DNA of 64,000 nt from Chlorobium sp. (GCA_005862225.1 SZXV01000002.1:186001-250000), one strand, 5' to 3'; counted from the stretch's first letter, positions 28,958 through 38,919 are shown. Numbers and translations: made by a program. The notes: generated from the sequence alone by a model not told the origin.

Positions 28958-29512
28958 GTGGAAGGCCGTATCTTTAATCTGCCGAATTCTCTCAGCTTTT
29001 TGAGAATATTCCTGATTCCCTGGTTTCTCTATTATTTTCATACCGGTCACCTGACTATTGCCATCGTCATCATGATTGTGGCTGTGTTGACTGACTGGTT
29101 TGACGGGCAGGTTGCAAGATGGACGAACGATGTCTCCGAAATGGGGAAAATTATTGATCCTCTCGCCGACAAACTTTGCCTTGCCAGCGTGGCGCTCTAT
29201 TTCCTCTGGATAGGCCAGCTTCCCTTATGGTTTGTCGTTTTTGCCGTTTGTCGTGATGTCCTTATTTTTATCGGAGCAGGCTATGTTAAATTCCGACATT
29301 CTGTTGTGACCACCTCTCTCTGGCCCGGAAAATGGGCGGTTGGCTTTGTCTCAATGATGTTTATTGCCATGGTCTGGCCCCATCCCGTTTTCAGGCTGTA
29401 TCATGTGAAAGAGTTCTTTTTGTATCTCTCTACCGTTATGCTGCTCTACTCCTTTTTCCTCTACTGCATGAGGTTCTACAGAATTCATAAAGGATTGGGC
29501 TATAATGCCTGA
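28958..29512 (+). CDS. pgsA: CDP-alcohol phosphatidyltransferase (PgsA-like)
   Basis: 184 residues with several membrane helices and the class signature D-G-x2-A-R-x8-G-x3-D-x3-D in the stretch F-D-G-Q-V-A-R-W ... D-P-L-A-D-K. The likely reaction is phosphatidylglycerophosphate synthesis from CDP-diacylglycerol and glycerol-3-phosphate, though other CDP-alcohol transferases share the motif. The start is GTG 28958, with no upstream ATG available. Confidence 0.85.
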   Translation: MEGRIFNLPNSLSFLRIFLIPWFLYYFHTGHLTIAIVIMIVAVLTDWFDGQVARWTNDVSEMGKIIDPLADKLCLASVALYFLWIGQLPLWFVVFAVCRDVLIFIGAGYVKFRHSVVTTSLWPGKWAVGFVSMMFIAMVWPHPVFRLYHVKEFFLYLSTVMLLYSFFLYCMRFYRIHKGLGYNA

Positions 29513-29805
29513 GTGTTATCCGGTATGTCCATGAATTTATTATGGCGTCAAATTTCCCGGGATGGCACTGCTTGTGTTAGCTGCTTTTAAGTAAAGAATT
29601 TATGGCCTGTGGATATTGACAACTTTTAAGACAACTGACAGAATGCGAAGCCTCTTTTGGTTAAGATGCTTTCTTTTATAAGCTTAACCCCGTTAATGGG
29701 CTTTTTCTTGCTTATTGCGGAATGTTGATAACTTGTTGATGAAATGTGGGAAGTCGGTATTGACGCCCCCTGGGGTAAAAGCAGAGGGCGCCTCGACTTT
29801 GGGCA

Positions 29806-31209
29806 TTACTTGTTTTTTGGCATCACAGTAGCCATAAGGGATGCTTCACAGACAAGTTCACCTCGAACGTATGCTTTGGCGTCAAACTGGCAGACATTTC
29901 TCCGCTTGTTCGTCATGGTTGCTTCAATGACAAGGGTGTCGCCGGGCAGAACTGGTTTACGGAAACGAGCTTTGTCGATACCCATGAAATAGACGACGCT
30001 CTCCTTGATATTATCGTTGCCGTTGAGCATCATGATTCCTCCGGTCTGGGCCATGGCTTCAAGGATCAGAACACCGGGCATGATCGGATTTCCCGGAAAA
30101 TGACCCTGAAAAAACGGTTCGTTCATGGTGACGTTTTTGATCGACACAATTTTCTCGTCAAGCTTGAACTCAACAATCTTGTCAATCAGCAGGAAGGGGT
30201 AACGGTGAGGGAGGATCTTTTGAATGGCGTTGATGTCAAAGATAACTCCGGCTTTTTTCTCGTGCTGATACTGTCTGGCCAGTTTGTTGCGGTCAGCATA
30301 TTTTTTGAGTTGTTTGACAAATTCAACATTTGAGGCATGACCGGGTCGGGCTGCAAGCACCTGCGCTTTTAACGGCATACCCAAAAGAGCGATATCACCA
30401 AGCAGGTCAAGCAGTTTATGCCTGGCGGGTTCATTTTTGAAGCGAAGTTCACGGTTGTTGACAATACCGTTTTCACCGGGGAGAAGATTATCGCTGTTGA
30501 TGCCAAGTTTTTTTCCAAGCTCAGAAAGCTCTTCTTGCTTCATGCTTTTATCAATAATGATGATAGCGTTGTCAATATCGCCACCCTTGATAATTCCCTG
30601 GTTAGCAAGCGCTTCGACTTCACTCAGAAAACAGAAGGTTCTGCACGGGGCAAACTCTTTGATAAATTCCTTGTCCAGATCAAACAGCCCTGAGTGCTGC
30701 GAACCGAGCGCAGGGTTTTTGTAATCGACCATGACCGTTATTCTGAAGCTGTCAAGTGGCAGTGCTACGATATCGACGCTGTTACTGGAGTCATGGTATT
30801 CAATGGTTTCATCAAGGACAAGATAATTCTTTGGCTCGTCCTGATCCTTGAAGCCAGCCTCCAGCAGTGCTTCGGCAAAAGGAAGTGAGCTGCCGTCCAT
30901 GACCGGAGGTTCAGGACCGTTCATTTCAATACAGCAGTTATCGATCTGGAGGCCGTATAAAGCGCCGAGCACATGTTCGGTGGTATGAACCTTGACATCG
31001 TTGAGTCCAATCGTTGTGCCTCGCAACACATCAATCACATTTTCAATGAGAGCAGGTATTTCCGGACTGTTTTCAATATCAGTTCGAATAAAACGGTAAC
31101 CATAATTTACTGGTGCCGGCTTGAAGGTGATCATGCATTTTTTGCCGGTATGCAACCCGGTGCCGCAAAGAGAAACTTCTTTCTGAATGGTGCGTTGCTG
31201 AATGAGCAT
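29806..31209 (-). CDS. lpxC/fabZ: Bifunctional LpxC/FabZ (UDP-3-O-acyl-GlcNAc deacetylase + 3-hydroxyacyl-ACP dehydratase)
   Basis: 467 residues, a natural fusion. The first ~300 residues are LpxC, the zinc deacetylase committing to lipid A (ligands in H75-T-T-E-H79 and a later H-K-L-L-D-L-L-G-D). The last ~150 are FabZ, the hot-dog dehydratase of fatty acid synthesis (L-P-H-R-Y-P-F-L-L-I-D, G-H-F-P-G-N-P-I-M-P-G-V-L). Both draw on the 3-hydroxyacyl-ACP pool, so the fusion couples the two fates. It is known in Bacteroidetes and Chlorobi. I take ATG 31209 (M-L-I-Q-Q-R-T-I) over 31239, as LpxC proteins start there. Confidence 0.95.
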   Translation of the reverse strand: MLIQQRTIQKEVSLCGTGLHTGKKCMITFKPAPVNYGYRFIRTDIENSPEIPALIENVIDVLRGTTIGLNDVKVHTTEHVLGALYGLQIDNCCIEMNGPEPPVMDGSSLPFAEALLEAGFKDQDEPKNYLVLDETIEYHDSSNSVDIVALPLDSFRITVMVDYKNPALGSQHSGLFDLDKEFIKEFAPCRTFCFLSEVEALANQGIIKGGDIDNAIIIIDKSMKQEELSELGKKLGINSDNLLPGENGIVNNRELRFKNEPARHKLLDLLGDIALLGMPLKAQVLAARPGHASNVEFVKQLKKYADRNKLARQYQHEKKAGVIFDINAIQKILPHRYPFLLIDKIVEFKLDEKIVSIKNVTMNEPFFQGHFPGNPIMPGVLILEAMAQTGGIMMLNGNDNIKESVVYFMGIDKARFRKPVLPGDTLVIEATMTNKRRNVCQFDAKAYVRGELVCEASLMATVMPKNK

Positions 31210-31352
31210 GGTATAATCGTTGCTCCTGAACGGGGTCAACGCTCAGGAAATGAACTCAGATTGTAAGGATGAAAACTTATGAACTGCCAAGATACTAAAG
31301 AACATTTTCTGTTCAAATCAGGGATACTCTCCACGCCGTCGCTGGCTGACAT

Positions 31353-32153
31353 TTATCCAGTAAAGTGTTGCTTTGCTTTTTCAAGGAGAAGTTTATGGGT
31401 CATGTCGCTCCCTGCAATAATACTTTGTCCTTTGAAGACATCAGCGTCTCCGCTGAAGTTGGTTACCGTTCCGCCAGCTTCCCGCACCAGCAGAACACCG
31501 GCAGCAAAATCCCATGGACAGAGCTTGTATTCCCAGAAGCCGTCAAAGCGTCCGCAAGCGGTATAGGCAAGGTCAATGGCAGCAGAGCCTGCACGTCTTA
31601 TTCCGGCAGAGTCGTGAATAACATCCCTCAACATACCGAGGGTGGAATCGAGATAGTGGTATTCACTGAATGGAAGTCCGGTTGCCATGAGAAAGCTCTC
31701 CCGGTCAGTTCTGCTGGATATGGAAATTTTTTTACCGTTCAGGAATGCACCCTTTCCGCGTTCAGCAGTAAAAAGCTCGTCCAGCACTGGCTGATAGACA
31801 ACACCGGTGAGCAGTTCATGATGACTGTCACGAAGCGCGATGCTTATCGAAAAAACCGGGAAAGAGTGAATGAAGTTCAGCGTGCCATCCAGCGGATCAA
31901 CAATCCATGTTCTGCCTGACGACCCGGCCATGACGGTTCCCTCTTCGCAGAGCATACTGTCCTCTGGAAAGCTGTCGATAATAATTGAGCTGATTGCCGC
32001 CTCACAGGCTTTATCAACGTCAGTGACAAAATCCTTATAATTTTTTGACTGGATTTCTGGATGTAAGAGTGTTCCAAATTTTTCGGCGGCGATTGTTCCT
32101 GCGGCACGAGCTGCCCTGATTGCCGTTTGCAGCTCATTGCTTATTTTTTCCAT
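31353..32153 (-). CDS. Inositol monophosphatase family protein
   Basis: 266 residues with both metal-binding signatures: W-I-V-D-P-L-D-G-T-L-N-F-I-H and W-D-F-A-A-G-V-L-L-V-R-E-A-G-G. Members dephosphorylate inositol phosphate, histidinol phosphate or PAP-like compounds, and in E. coli SuhB also acts in rRNA antitermination; sequence alone does not separate these. It is upstream of lpxC/fabZ on the same strand with a 143-base gap. Confidence 0.92.
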   Translation of the reverse strand: MEKISNELQTAIRAARAAGTIAAEKFGTLLHPEIQSKNYKDFVTDVDKACEAAISSIIIDSFPEDSMLCEEGTVMAGSSGRTWIVDPLDGTLNFIHSFPVFSISIALRDSHHELLTGVVYQPVLDELFTAERGKGAFLNGKKISISSRTDRESFLMATGLPFSEYHYLDSTLGMLRDVIHDSAGIRRAGSAAIDLAYTACGRFDGFWEYKLCPWDFAAGVLLVREAGGTVTNFSGDADVFKGQSIIAGSDMTHKLLLEKAKQHFTG

Positions 32154-32367
32154 GAAACAGTAGAGTTGAAATTATCTTGTAAACCAATATAATATTTCTT
32201 TTCCCGGAAAACCGGGTGGTGCCGGAGGATCAGGGACATTTGCTCTGCCGTTTTCGAGCGAATGACCGTATTGATATTTTTTTTCTCTGCCACGGGAATT
32301 AACAGCCAAAGGTATCTGTTTCTTTTGTATAATGATACGTAGTTTGATAATTTTTATTTAATGGACA

Positions 32368-32844
32368 ATGAAACTTAATATACCAAGGCTTGCGCTCTGT
32401 ATCGGATTGTGTTTTGTTTTTGCCTATGCGGGGAGCACCTTTACGCCGGTACCAGGTTCCGAGTGGTACTATTCTGTGCTGCATAAACCTTCATGGAATC
32501 CGCCTGACTGGCTTTTTCCGCCAGCATGGAGTTTGTTGTTTCTTCTTATGGGTATTGCACTTGCTCTGGTCGTTGAGCAACGGGGCACAAAAAAGGAGAC
32601 AACGGGAGCGCTTGTTGTCTTTGGCGTGCAGCTTCTGCTGAATCTTGGCTGGTCAGCAGCATTTTTCGGCCTTCACTCTCCTTTGCTGGCTTTGGGGGTG
32701 ATAGTGCTGCTCTGGTGTGCCATTGTGCTGACTATTGTGAAATTCAGAGCCGTTGTGCCACTCGCAGGATATCTTCTTATACCATATATCCTGTGGGTCA
32801 GTTTTGCTTCGGTTCTCAATTTTACCATTTGGCAGCTTAATTGA
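32368..32844 (+). CDS. tspO: TspO/MBR family membrane protein
   Basis: 158 residues with five hydrophobic segments. Trp- and Pro-rich family motifs are present: P-S-W-N-P-P-D-W-L-F-P-P-A-W near residue 50, L-N-L-G-W-S-A-A-F-F-G and an ending V-L-N-F-T-I-W. TspO proteins bind tetrapyrroles and are linked to porphyrin transport or degradation and to stress, which fits an organism making large amounts of bacteriochlorophyll. Confidence 0.9.
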   Translation: MKLNIPRLALCIGLCFVFAYAGSTFTPVPGSEWYYSVLHKPSWNPPDWLFPPAWSLLFLLMGIALALVVEQRGTKKETTGALVVFGVQLLLNLGWSAAFFGLHSPLLALGVIVLLWCAIVLTIVKFRAVVPLAGYLLIPYILWVSFASVLNFTIWQLN

Positions 32845-32920
32845 TTGATGCCGATGATCTCGGCAGCGCTGTATTTCCGTAGCGACACTGCCAGCATTCC
32901 CTTCAGTTAATATTGAGCAT

Positions 32921-32960
32921 AAAAACGAAAAGCGCAGTTTCAACTGCGCTTTTCGTTTTT
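32921..32960. terminator. Bidirectional intrinsic terminator between tspO and acs
   Basis: A perfect 19-pair stem with a 2-base loop (AAAAACGAAAAGCGCAGTT, TC, then its exact complement), with A and T tracts on both ends. It serves tspO on the plus strand and acs on the minus strand. Confidence 0.93.
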
Positions 32961-32992
32961 ACTATTGCATTCAGAAGCAATGAACCGAGTGC

Positions 32993-34996
32993 TTAGTCAC
33001 TCTCCTGATCACGCAGGTTCTCAAGAACACCGAAATCTTCAAGAGTGGTGACATCTCCCTTGATCTCATTGCTGGTGGCAAGTTCGCGAAGGAGGCGGCG
33101 CATGATTTTTCCGCTGCGTGTCTTTGGAAGTCCTTTGGCCCATCTGACTTCGTCAGGTTTGGCAATAGGCCCGATCTCCTTGGCAACGTGGTTGCGCAGG
33201 GCTTCACGGAGAGTCATATCGCCGACATACTCATCTTTCAGGGTAACAAAGGCGACAAGGGCATTGCCTTTCAGCTCATCAGGACGGCTGACAACAGCGG
33301 CCTCTGCAACGGCTTCGTGGGATACCAGGGCGCTTTCGACCTCGCTGGTGCCAAGGCGGTGACCTGAAACGTTGACCACATCATCAACACGTCCCATGAT
33401 CCAGATGTAGCCATCTTCATCCTTGCGGGCACCGTCACCGGTAAAGTACATGCCGGAGAATTCCGACCAGTAGGTTTTTTCATAGCGTTCGTTATCGCCA
33501 TAGATGGTGCGGAGCATTGATGGCCATGGTTTTTTGATAACCAGGTATCCGCCTTCGTTTGCTACGCACGGTGTGCCATCCTTGTGAACGACATCGACCG
33601 CAATACCGGGGAGCGGACGGGTTGCCGTGCCGGGTTTGGTCGGGGTCGCACCCGGAAGAGGAGAGACCATGATGCCGCCGGTTTCAGTCTGCCACCAGGT
33701 GTCGACAATAGGACATTTTTCCTGCCCGACAACCTTGTGGTACCACATCCATACATCAGGATTGATTGGTTCGCCTACGCTGCCGAGAAGGCGGAGCGAG
33801 CTGAGGTTGTGTTTGGTGACCCACTCGTTTCCGGCGCGGATAAAGGCGCGGATGGCAGTAGGAGCCGTATAGAATATGGTGACTTTGTGGCGGTTGATGA
33901 TATCCCAGAAGCGATCCCACTGCGGATAGTTTGGAGCGCCTTCATACATCAGCATGGTTGCGCCGGAGAGCAGAGGGCCGTAAGCCATGTAGGTGTGTCC
34001 GGTAATCCACCCGACATCGGCGGTACAGAAGTAGATATCCTCATCCTTGATATCAAAAACGTATTTGAATGAGCTGGCAGCGTGAACCATGTAGCCTGCG
34101 GTGGTGTGCAGGATACCTTTTGGCTTGCCGGTTGATCCGCTGGTGTAGAGTACAAAGAGCGGATGTTCTGCGTCGAGTTCTGCCGGTTCACATTCATCAG
34201 CGGCAAGGCCCATAAGATCATGCCACCAATGGTCCATCCCGTTATGCATGTGTACCTCTTCGTTGGTGACCTTCAGGGTGATGACACTGCGAATCGATGG
34301 GGTATTGACGATCGCCTCATCAACAATATTTTTCAGGTTGATGGAGCCGCCACGGCGTCTTGTGCCATCTGCACAGATAACCATCTTTGCACGAGAATCA
34401 TTGACTCTCTCGGTGATGGCGTGGGCAGAGAAGCCTGCAAAAATAACATTATGAACAGCTCCAACGCGAGCACATGCGAGAACGGCGATAATCAGCTCAG
34501 GAACCATGCCCATATAGATCGCAACCCTGTCGCCAGGCTTGATACCGGCGATTTTCAGCACGTTCGCAAACTTGCTGACCTGGCGGTGCAGTTCACCGTA
34601 GGTCAGAACCCGCTCATCTCCCTCTTCGCCTTCCCAGATAATGGCAGCCTTGTTTTTTCTCCAACTGTTGACATGGACATCAAGAGCGTTGTAGCAGATA
34701 TTGGTTTTGCCACCTTTAAACCATTTTGCGTAGGGAGAATTCCACTCCAGAACGCAATCCCATTTCTTGAACCAGTGGAACTTTTCAGCTATTCCTCCCC
34801 AGTAAGCATCCGGATCTGCGTCAGCGGCAGCATAGAGTTTCTCATAGTCTGCCATGGAGGAGACGTGGGCATTGAGTGCAAAATCGGCAGGAGGTGGAAA
34901 TTTTCGCTTTTCAGACATTACAGAACTGATCGATACTTCGGCAGAAGAGGAAGCCGGGGTCTGCTGTGCGTTGGAGGTTGTTTCGTCTGTAGCCAT
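32993..34996 (-). CDS. acs: Acetyl-CoA synthetase (AMP-forming)
   Basis: 667 residues. It activates acetate to acetyl-CoA through acetyl-AMP, which lets green sulfur bacteria assimilate acetate alongside CO2. The adenylation core shows Y-T-S-G-S-T-G-K-P-K-G near residue 285, W-W-Q-T-E-T-G-G near 440 and Y-F-T-G-D-G-A. The C-terminal R-S-G-K-I-M-R-R carries the regulatory lysine that is acetylated in homologues. The N-terminal ~25 residues are low-complexity (S, T, A, Q). Confidence 0.96.
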   Translation of the reverse strand: MATDETTSNAQQTPASSSAEVSISSVMSEKRKFPPPADFALNAHVSSMADYEKLYAAADADPDAYWGGIAEKFHWFKKWDCVLEWNSPYAKWFKGGKTNICYNALDVHVNSWRKNKAAIIWEGEEGDERVLTYGELHRQVSKFANVLKIAGIKPGDRVAIYMGMVPELIIAVLACARVGAVHNVIFAGFSAHAITERVNDSRAKMVICADGTRRRGGSINLKNIVDEAIVNTPSIRSVITLKVTNEEVHMHNGMDHWWHDLMGLAADECEPAELDAEHPLFVLYTSGSTGKPKGILHTTAGYMVHAASSFKYVFDIKDEDIYFCTADVGWITGHTYMAYGPLLSGATMLMYEGAPNYPQWDRFWDIINRHKVTIFYTAPTAIRAFIRAGNEWVTKHNLSSLRLLGSVGEPINPDVWMWYHKVVGQEKCPIVDTWWQTETGGIMVSPLPGATPTKPGTATRPLPGIAVDVVHKDGTPCVANEGGYLVIKKPWPSMLRTIYGDNERYEKTYWSEFSGMYFTGDGARKDEDGYIWIMGRVDDVVNVSGHRLGTSEVESALVSHEAVAEAAVVSRPDELKGNALVAFVTLKDEYVGDMTLREALRNHVAKEIGPIAKPDEVRWAKGLPKTRSGKIMRRLLRELATSNEIKGDVTTLEDFGVLENLRDQESD

Positions 34997-35183
34997 TGAT
35001 ACCAGGTTTTATGTGTTGAAAAGAAAAAATTTATCCCGTCAGCGGTTTTCGGGAAGGCCAAAAATAAATTGATAATGCAGAGAAAAAAAGCTGGATAGAA
35101 TATTTATTGCATGCTACATGAATGTTACATAAAAAAAATCTTGTTGACAACAATTGTGATGCTGCAATCCGCACTCTTTGTTG

Positions 35184-37601
35184 TTATTGTACAGCAAAAC
35201 TTACCAGTTTATCTACCACAACAATTTCCCGGATGATTGTTTTCCCTTCGAGAAATTTGATGACCGATTCAACCTTTTTTGCCTCTGCAAGAAGTACCTC
35301 TTTCGGACATTTCGCAGGCGCAGAAAAAGTGCCTCTCAGTTTTCCGTTGATCTGCACCGCAATGGTCAAAACGCTCTCTTTGACCAGCTCAGGATTATAG
35401 GCGGGAAAGGGCTGTGAGCTGATTGATGAGCGGTGACCAATGGCCTCCCAAAGCTCTTCAGTGAGATGCGGGGCGTAGGGTGCAAGCAGGAGCAGGACTG
35501 TTTCAATGGCAGTACGATTGTTGCTCGCGGCTTTGTTGAGTTCATTGACAAAGACCATCATTTCAGAAATGGCGGTATTGAATTTGAGATTTTCAGTGTC
35601 TTCCGCCACTTTTTTGATCGCTTTGTGCATGCGCCTCAGCAACTCTTCGGGCATGGGTTCCGAAGAGAGTACTGTCGGCGCTCCTTCATGAGTCGGATAA
35701 ATCAGTCGCCATACTTTTGACAGAAAACGGCTTATACCTTCAATGCCGTTGGTATTCCATGGTTTCACCTGTTCAAGCGGGCCGAGAAACATCTCATACA
35801 GGCGTACGGCATCTGCGCCATACCGTTTCAGCACGTGGTCAGCCGGAATAACATTGCCGCGTGACTTTGACATTTTCTCGTTGTCTTCGCCAAGAATCAT
35901 CCCCTGGTTGAAGAGCTTCCTGAATGGCTCTTTTGTGCTGACGACTCCAAGGTCAAAAAGAACCTTGTGCCAGAAGCGTGCATAGAGCAGGTGGAGGACG
36001 GCATGTTCGGCCCCGCCGATATAGAGATCGACGTTCATCCAGTAGCGTTCCTGTTCAGGATTGACCAGTTCCTGGCTGTTTTCAGGATCAATGAAGCGTA
36101 GATAGTACCAGCAACTGCCTGCCCATTGGGGCATGGTGTTGGTTTCTCGTCTGAAGGTGCCGTGTTCATCTGTTCCGTAGAGCCAGTGCGGAATGTTCGC
36201 AAGGGGCGATTCGCCGGTAGATGATGGATGATAGGCCTCAACGTCAGGAAGCACAAGGGGAAGACTGGTTTCTGTCCGAAGAGTTCCGTCATCATAATGC
36301 TTGATCGGAATTGGTTCTCCCCAGTACCGTTGACGGCTGAATATCCAGTCGCGCAGTTTATAGTTCACCTTTCTTGTGCCAACGCTTTTCATTTCAAGCC
36401 ATGAAGCCATTTTCTCAAATGCTTCAGCGAATGCAAGGCCGTCAAGCGAAATTTCACTGTTGGAGGAGTTGACGCAGATACTGTTTTTATCTTCAAAAAC
36501 ATTTTCCTGCACATCATGCGGGCTTTTGATCACCTCAATGATTGGCAGGTTGTACTGTTTTGCAAACTCCCAGTCACGACTGTCGTGCGCCGGAACTGAC
36601 ATGATGGCTCCTGTACCATAACTGATCAGCACAAAGTCGGAGATCCAGACAGGCAGTGGTTCCCCCGTTGCCGGGTTGATGGCGTAAGAACCGGTAAAAA
36701 CACCAGTTTTCTCTTTCTGCAGGCCGGTTCGTTCAAGCTCGGTTTTCAGCTTCGCCTGACTGATATAGTTTTTAACTGCCACCAACTGCTGCGCAGTGGC
36801 AAGCTTTTCAGCAAGGAGATGTTCCGGTGAAATAACAAGGTAGGTTGTACCAAAAAGGGTGTCTGGTCTGGTTGTATAGACTCTCAGTTTTTTATCATGG
36901 CATCGCAGCTCAAAATCAATTTCAACACCTTCCGAGCGACCAATCCAGTTGCGCTGCATCTGCTTCACATTCTCCGGCCACTCCAGTTCGTCGAGATCGG
37001 CAAGCAGACGGTCGGCATAGGCAGTGATTTTCAGCACCCACTGCCGGAGAGGGCGGCGGACAACGGTATAGCCGTCAGCAATTTTTTCTTCCACCTCTTC
37101 ATTGGCAAGAACGGTCCTGAGCTCTTCGCACCAGTTGACATCCACTTCCGACATATAGGCCAGACCCATCTCGTAAAGCTTCAGAAAAATCCACTGTGTC
37201 CATTTGAAGTATCCTGAATCGGTGGTATTGATCTCCCGTGACCAGTCGTAGGAGAAGCCCATCGCCTGAAGCGTCCCCTTGAAGCTGCGGATATTCTCTT
37301 CGGTGGTGGTTTTCGGGTGTGTCCCTGTTTTGATGGCAAACTGCTCAGCAGGAAGCCCAAAGGCATCCCATCCCATTGGGTGCAGCACATTATAGCCGCA
37401 ACTGCGTTTGTAGCGGGCGACAATATCGGAAGCGGTATATCCTTCGAGATGGCCAACGTGGAGCCCGGTTCCGCTTGGATAGGGGAACATGTCGAGCACA
37501 TAGTATTTCGGTCTGGCAGAATCTTCGCCGGTTTTAAAGGTCTGCTGCTCTTGCCATTTGGCTTGCCATTTGGCCTCTATTGATGAGAAATCGTATTTCA
37601 T
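35184..37601 (-). CDS. leuS: Leucyl-tRNA synthetase
   Basis: 805 residues, class I. The HIGH motif appears as H-V-G-H in P-Y-P-S-G-T-G-L-H-V-G-H, the CP1 editing domain is inserted in the middle (T-T-R-P-D-T-L-F-G-T), and K-M-S-K-S is at E-K-M-S-K-S-R-G-N. It charges tRNA-Leu. It is the last housekeeping gene before the accessory island. Confidence 0.97.
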   Translation of the reverse strand: MKYDFSSIEAKWQAKWQEQQTFKTGEDSARPKYYVLDMFPYPSGTGLHVGHLEGYTASDIVARYKRSCGYNVLHPMGWDAFGLPAEQFAIKTGTHPKTTTEENIRSFKGTLQAMGFSYDWSREINTTDSGYFKWTQWIFLKLYEMGLAYMSEVDVNWCEELRTVLANEEVEEKIADGYTVVRRPLRQWVLKITAYADRLLADLDELEWPENVKQMQRNWIGRSEGVEIDFELRCHDKKLRVYTTRPDTLFGTTYLVISPEHLLAEKLATAQQLVAVKNYISQAKLKTELERTGLQKEKTGVFTGSYAINPATGEPLPVWISDFVLISYGTGAIMSVPAHDSRDWEFAKQYNLPIIEVIKSPHDVQENVFEDKNSICVNSSNSEISLDGLAFAEAFEKMASWLEMKSVGTRKVNYKLRDWIFSRQRYWGEPIPIKHYDDGTLRTETSLPLVLPDVEAYHPSSTGESPLANIPHWLYGTDEHGTFRRETNTMPQWAGSCWYYLRFIDPENSQELVNPEQERYWMNVDLYIGGAEHAVLHLLYARFWHKVLFDLGVVSTKEPFRKLFNQGMILGEDNEKMSKSRGNVIPADHVLKRYGADAVRLYEMFLGPLEQVKPWNTNGIEGISRFLSKVWRLIYPTHEGAPTVLSSEPMPEELLRRMHKAIKKVAEDTENLKFNTAISEMMVFVNELNKAASNNRTAIETVLLLLAPYAPHLTEELWEAIGHRSSISSQPFPAYNPELVKESVLTIAVQINGKLRGTFSAPAKCPKEVLLAEAKKVESVIKFLEGKTIIREIVVVDKLVSFAVQ

Positions 37602-38215
37602 GTATTCTTTTCGGGTAAAACGATAGATGCAATTATTTTAAAACATGTACAAGCAGAGGCAGGAACATCGGGAACAACGAAAGCTTTACAGGAACGTTAC
37701 AAGTTTTTCAATAATCCTTTTTTTGATATCCCCTTCCATACTCCGGAAAGGTTGCGGGAATTTAAACATAAAGAGGGAAAGAGAGAGAATAGTATTTTCG
37801 GGACGATGAATATTTTTGCGCTTCTGAAAAGTGGCAAGGTCGAATGTTCAAGAGATTTCGGAATGTGATTCCGATGTGGGAGAGGCTGATAGAGAGCCGT
37901 TTTCTTGATAACAAGATGTAGTGAGCATACAAGCAACTTATTTTGAAGAAATTTTGTCAACTCAATCTGTTGGCTGAGTGCTGTGTTGCTTGTTGATCGA
38001 CTTGGCGATCATTCGCATCGGCAGGAATGTGATATCAAGGTCAAGACCAAACCGTGTCAAAAATCAGGCGTTTTTCGACATATCCCGGCAACATGTCGAT
38101 CACATCGACATAATCACCCTTTGAGCTTCACATGCAGCGGCATCTGCAGCTCAAAATGGTAAATTCCTGTAAAAAATAAATACGGGCGAGACCCTGAACA
38201 TTAACCTTCTGAAGA
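37602..38215. other. Gene-free 614-base spacer, possibly containing decayed sequence
   Basis: I see no supported gene. Two things can be read. On the plus strand a frame stays open without ATG from the leuS start to 37868. On the minus strand the bases 38165-38045 give two short open pieces joined by a frame change around 38113. Around 38117-38155 there is an imperfect hairpin (TTGAGCT ... GCTCAA). Together with the two pseudogenes that follow, the stretch looks like debris at an island edge. Confidence 0.35.
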
Positions 38216-38635
38216 ATGAAATCATACCACAAGGAACTCTGGCTACAAATACCTGCAAGAATGGATTTTGTCAATATCACTGGCGATGTTGAGCGGGCTC
38301 TTCAGGAGAGCGGCATTCAGGAGGGGCTCTGCCTGGTGAATGCGATGCACATAACTGCGTCAGTCTTTATCAACGATGACGAACCGGGGCTTCATCAGGA
38401 CTACAAACGGTGGCTTGAGGATCTGTCTCCGCATGAACCGTTAAGCCGCTACCAGCACAACAGAACCTGAGAGGATAACGGTGATGCCCATCACAAGCGT
38501 CAGATCATGGGCAGGGAGGTCGTTGTTGCCGTCACAAAAGGTCGGCTGCATTTTGGTACCTGGGAGCAGATTTTCTATGGGGAATTTGATGGTAAGAGAA
38601 AAAAACGGGTACTTATCAAGATTATCGGCGAATAA
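38216..38635 (+). pseudogene. YjbQ family (UPF0047) gene with an in-frame stop
   Basis: The frame is intact over 140 codons except for TGA at 38468-38470. Codons before it read as the N-terminal half of a YjbQ protein ([18 protein letters not shown] ... Y-Q-H-N-R-T). Codons after it read as the C-terminal half ([17 protein letters not shown] ... [13 protein letters not shown]), ending at TAA 38633. The family has Gly at the TGA position (N-x-T-G-E-D-N), so a single GGA to TGA change explains it. Members have secondary thiamine-phosphate synthase activity in vitro; the physiological role is unclear. Recent inactivation, or a sequencing error, is possible. Confidence 0.8.
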
Positions 38636-38685
38636 GGTATCGCTTCAGGATGGGAGCATTTCACCCTGAAAGGTGGTTATGTATC

Positions 38686-38844
38686 GTGCAACCTTCAGAG
38701 TTGATAAGGGAAGCTGCGAGACTCTATATTCAGCGCCAGTGTCTGTGGAATGATCTTTTTTAGCTTGGCGATATGGCAGTGCAGAAACAGCATCTGAATG
38801 AGCATGATGTAGCCGCAGAGATCGACGCTGTTCGTCAGTCAAAG
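38686..38844 (+). pseudogene. Remnant of a ribbon-helix-helix (CopG/VapB-type) antitoxin
   Basis: In one frame the bases read Q-P-S-E-L-I-R-E-A-A-R-L-Y-I-Q-R-Q-C-L-W-N-D-L-F, then TAG at 38761-38763, then L-G-D-M-A-V-Q-K and H-L-N-E-H-D-V-A-A-E-I-D-A-V-R. This is the order seen in short RHH antitoxins: P-S-x-x-I-R-E-A-x-R-x-Y-I, an aromatic-rich link, and a C-terminal E-x-D-V-x-x-x-I-x-x-x-R helix. The N-terminal strand is missing and no toxin gene follows. The call rests on pattern memory over ~50 residues. Confidence 0.5.
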
Positions 38845-38919
38845 TCAACATTGTCATACTCTGCACTTTCAACAGTTAGAAATGGCCAGTGAAGCAGCAA
38901 TATCGTTATTTTTTGGCGC

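Noticed and set aside
29513-29805. Possible small RNA or terminator between pgsA and lpxC/fabZ
   Set aside because: The best hairpins are short (CCC-GGG type) or lack a T-run; nothing convincing.
37620-37868. A plus-strand open stretch with protein-like composition after the leuS start
   Set aside because: It has no start codon and I recognise no domain; kept only as a remark on the spacer.
37697-37960. An 87-codon minus-strand frame upstream of leuS
   Set aside because: No family resemblance and no ribosome binding site; the residue pattern looks random.
38468-38470. TGA in yjbQ as a selenocysteine codon
   Set aside because: The family has glycine, not cysteine, at this site and no selenocysteine-type context is visible.
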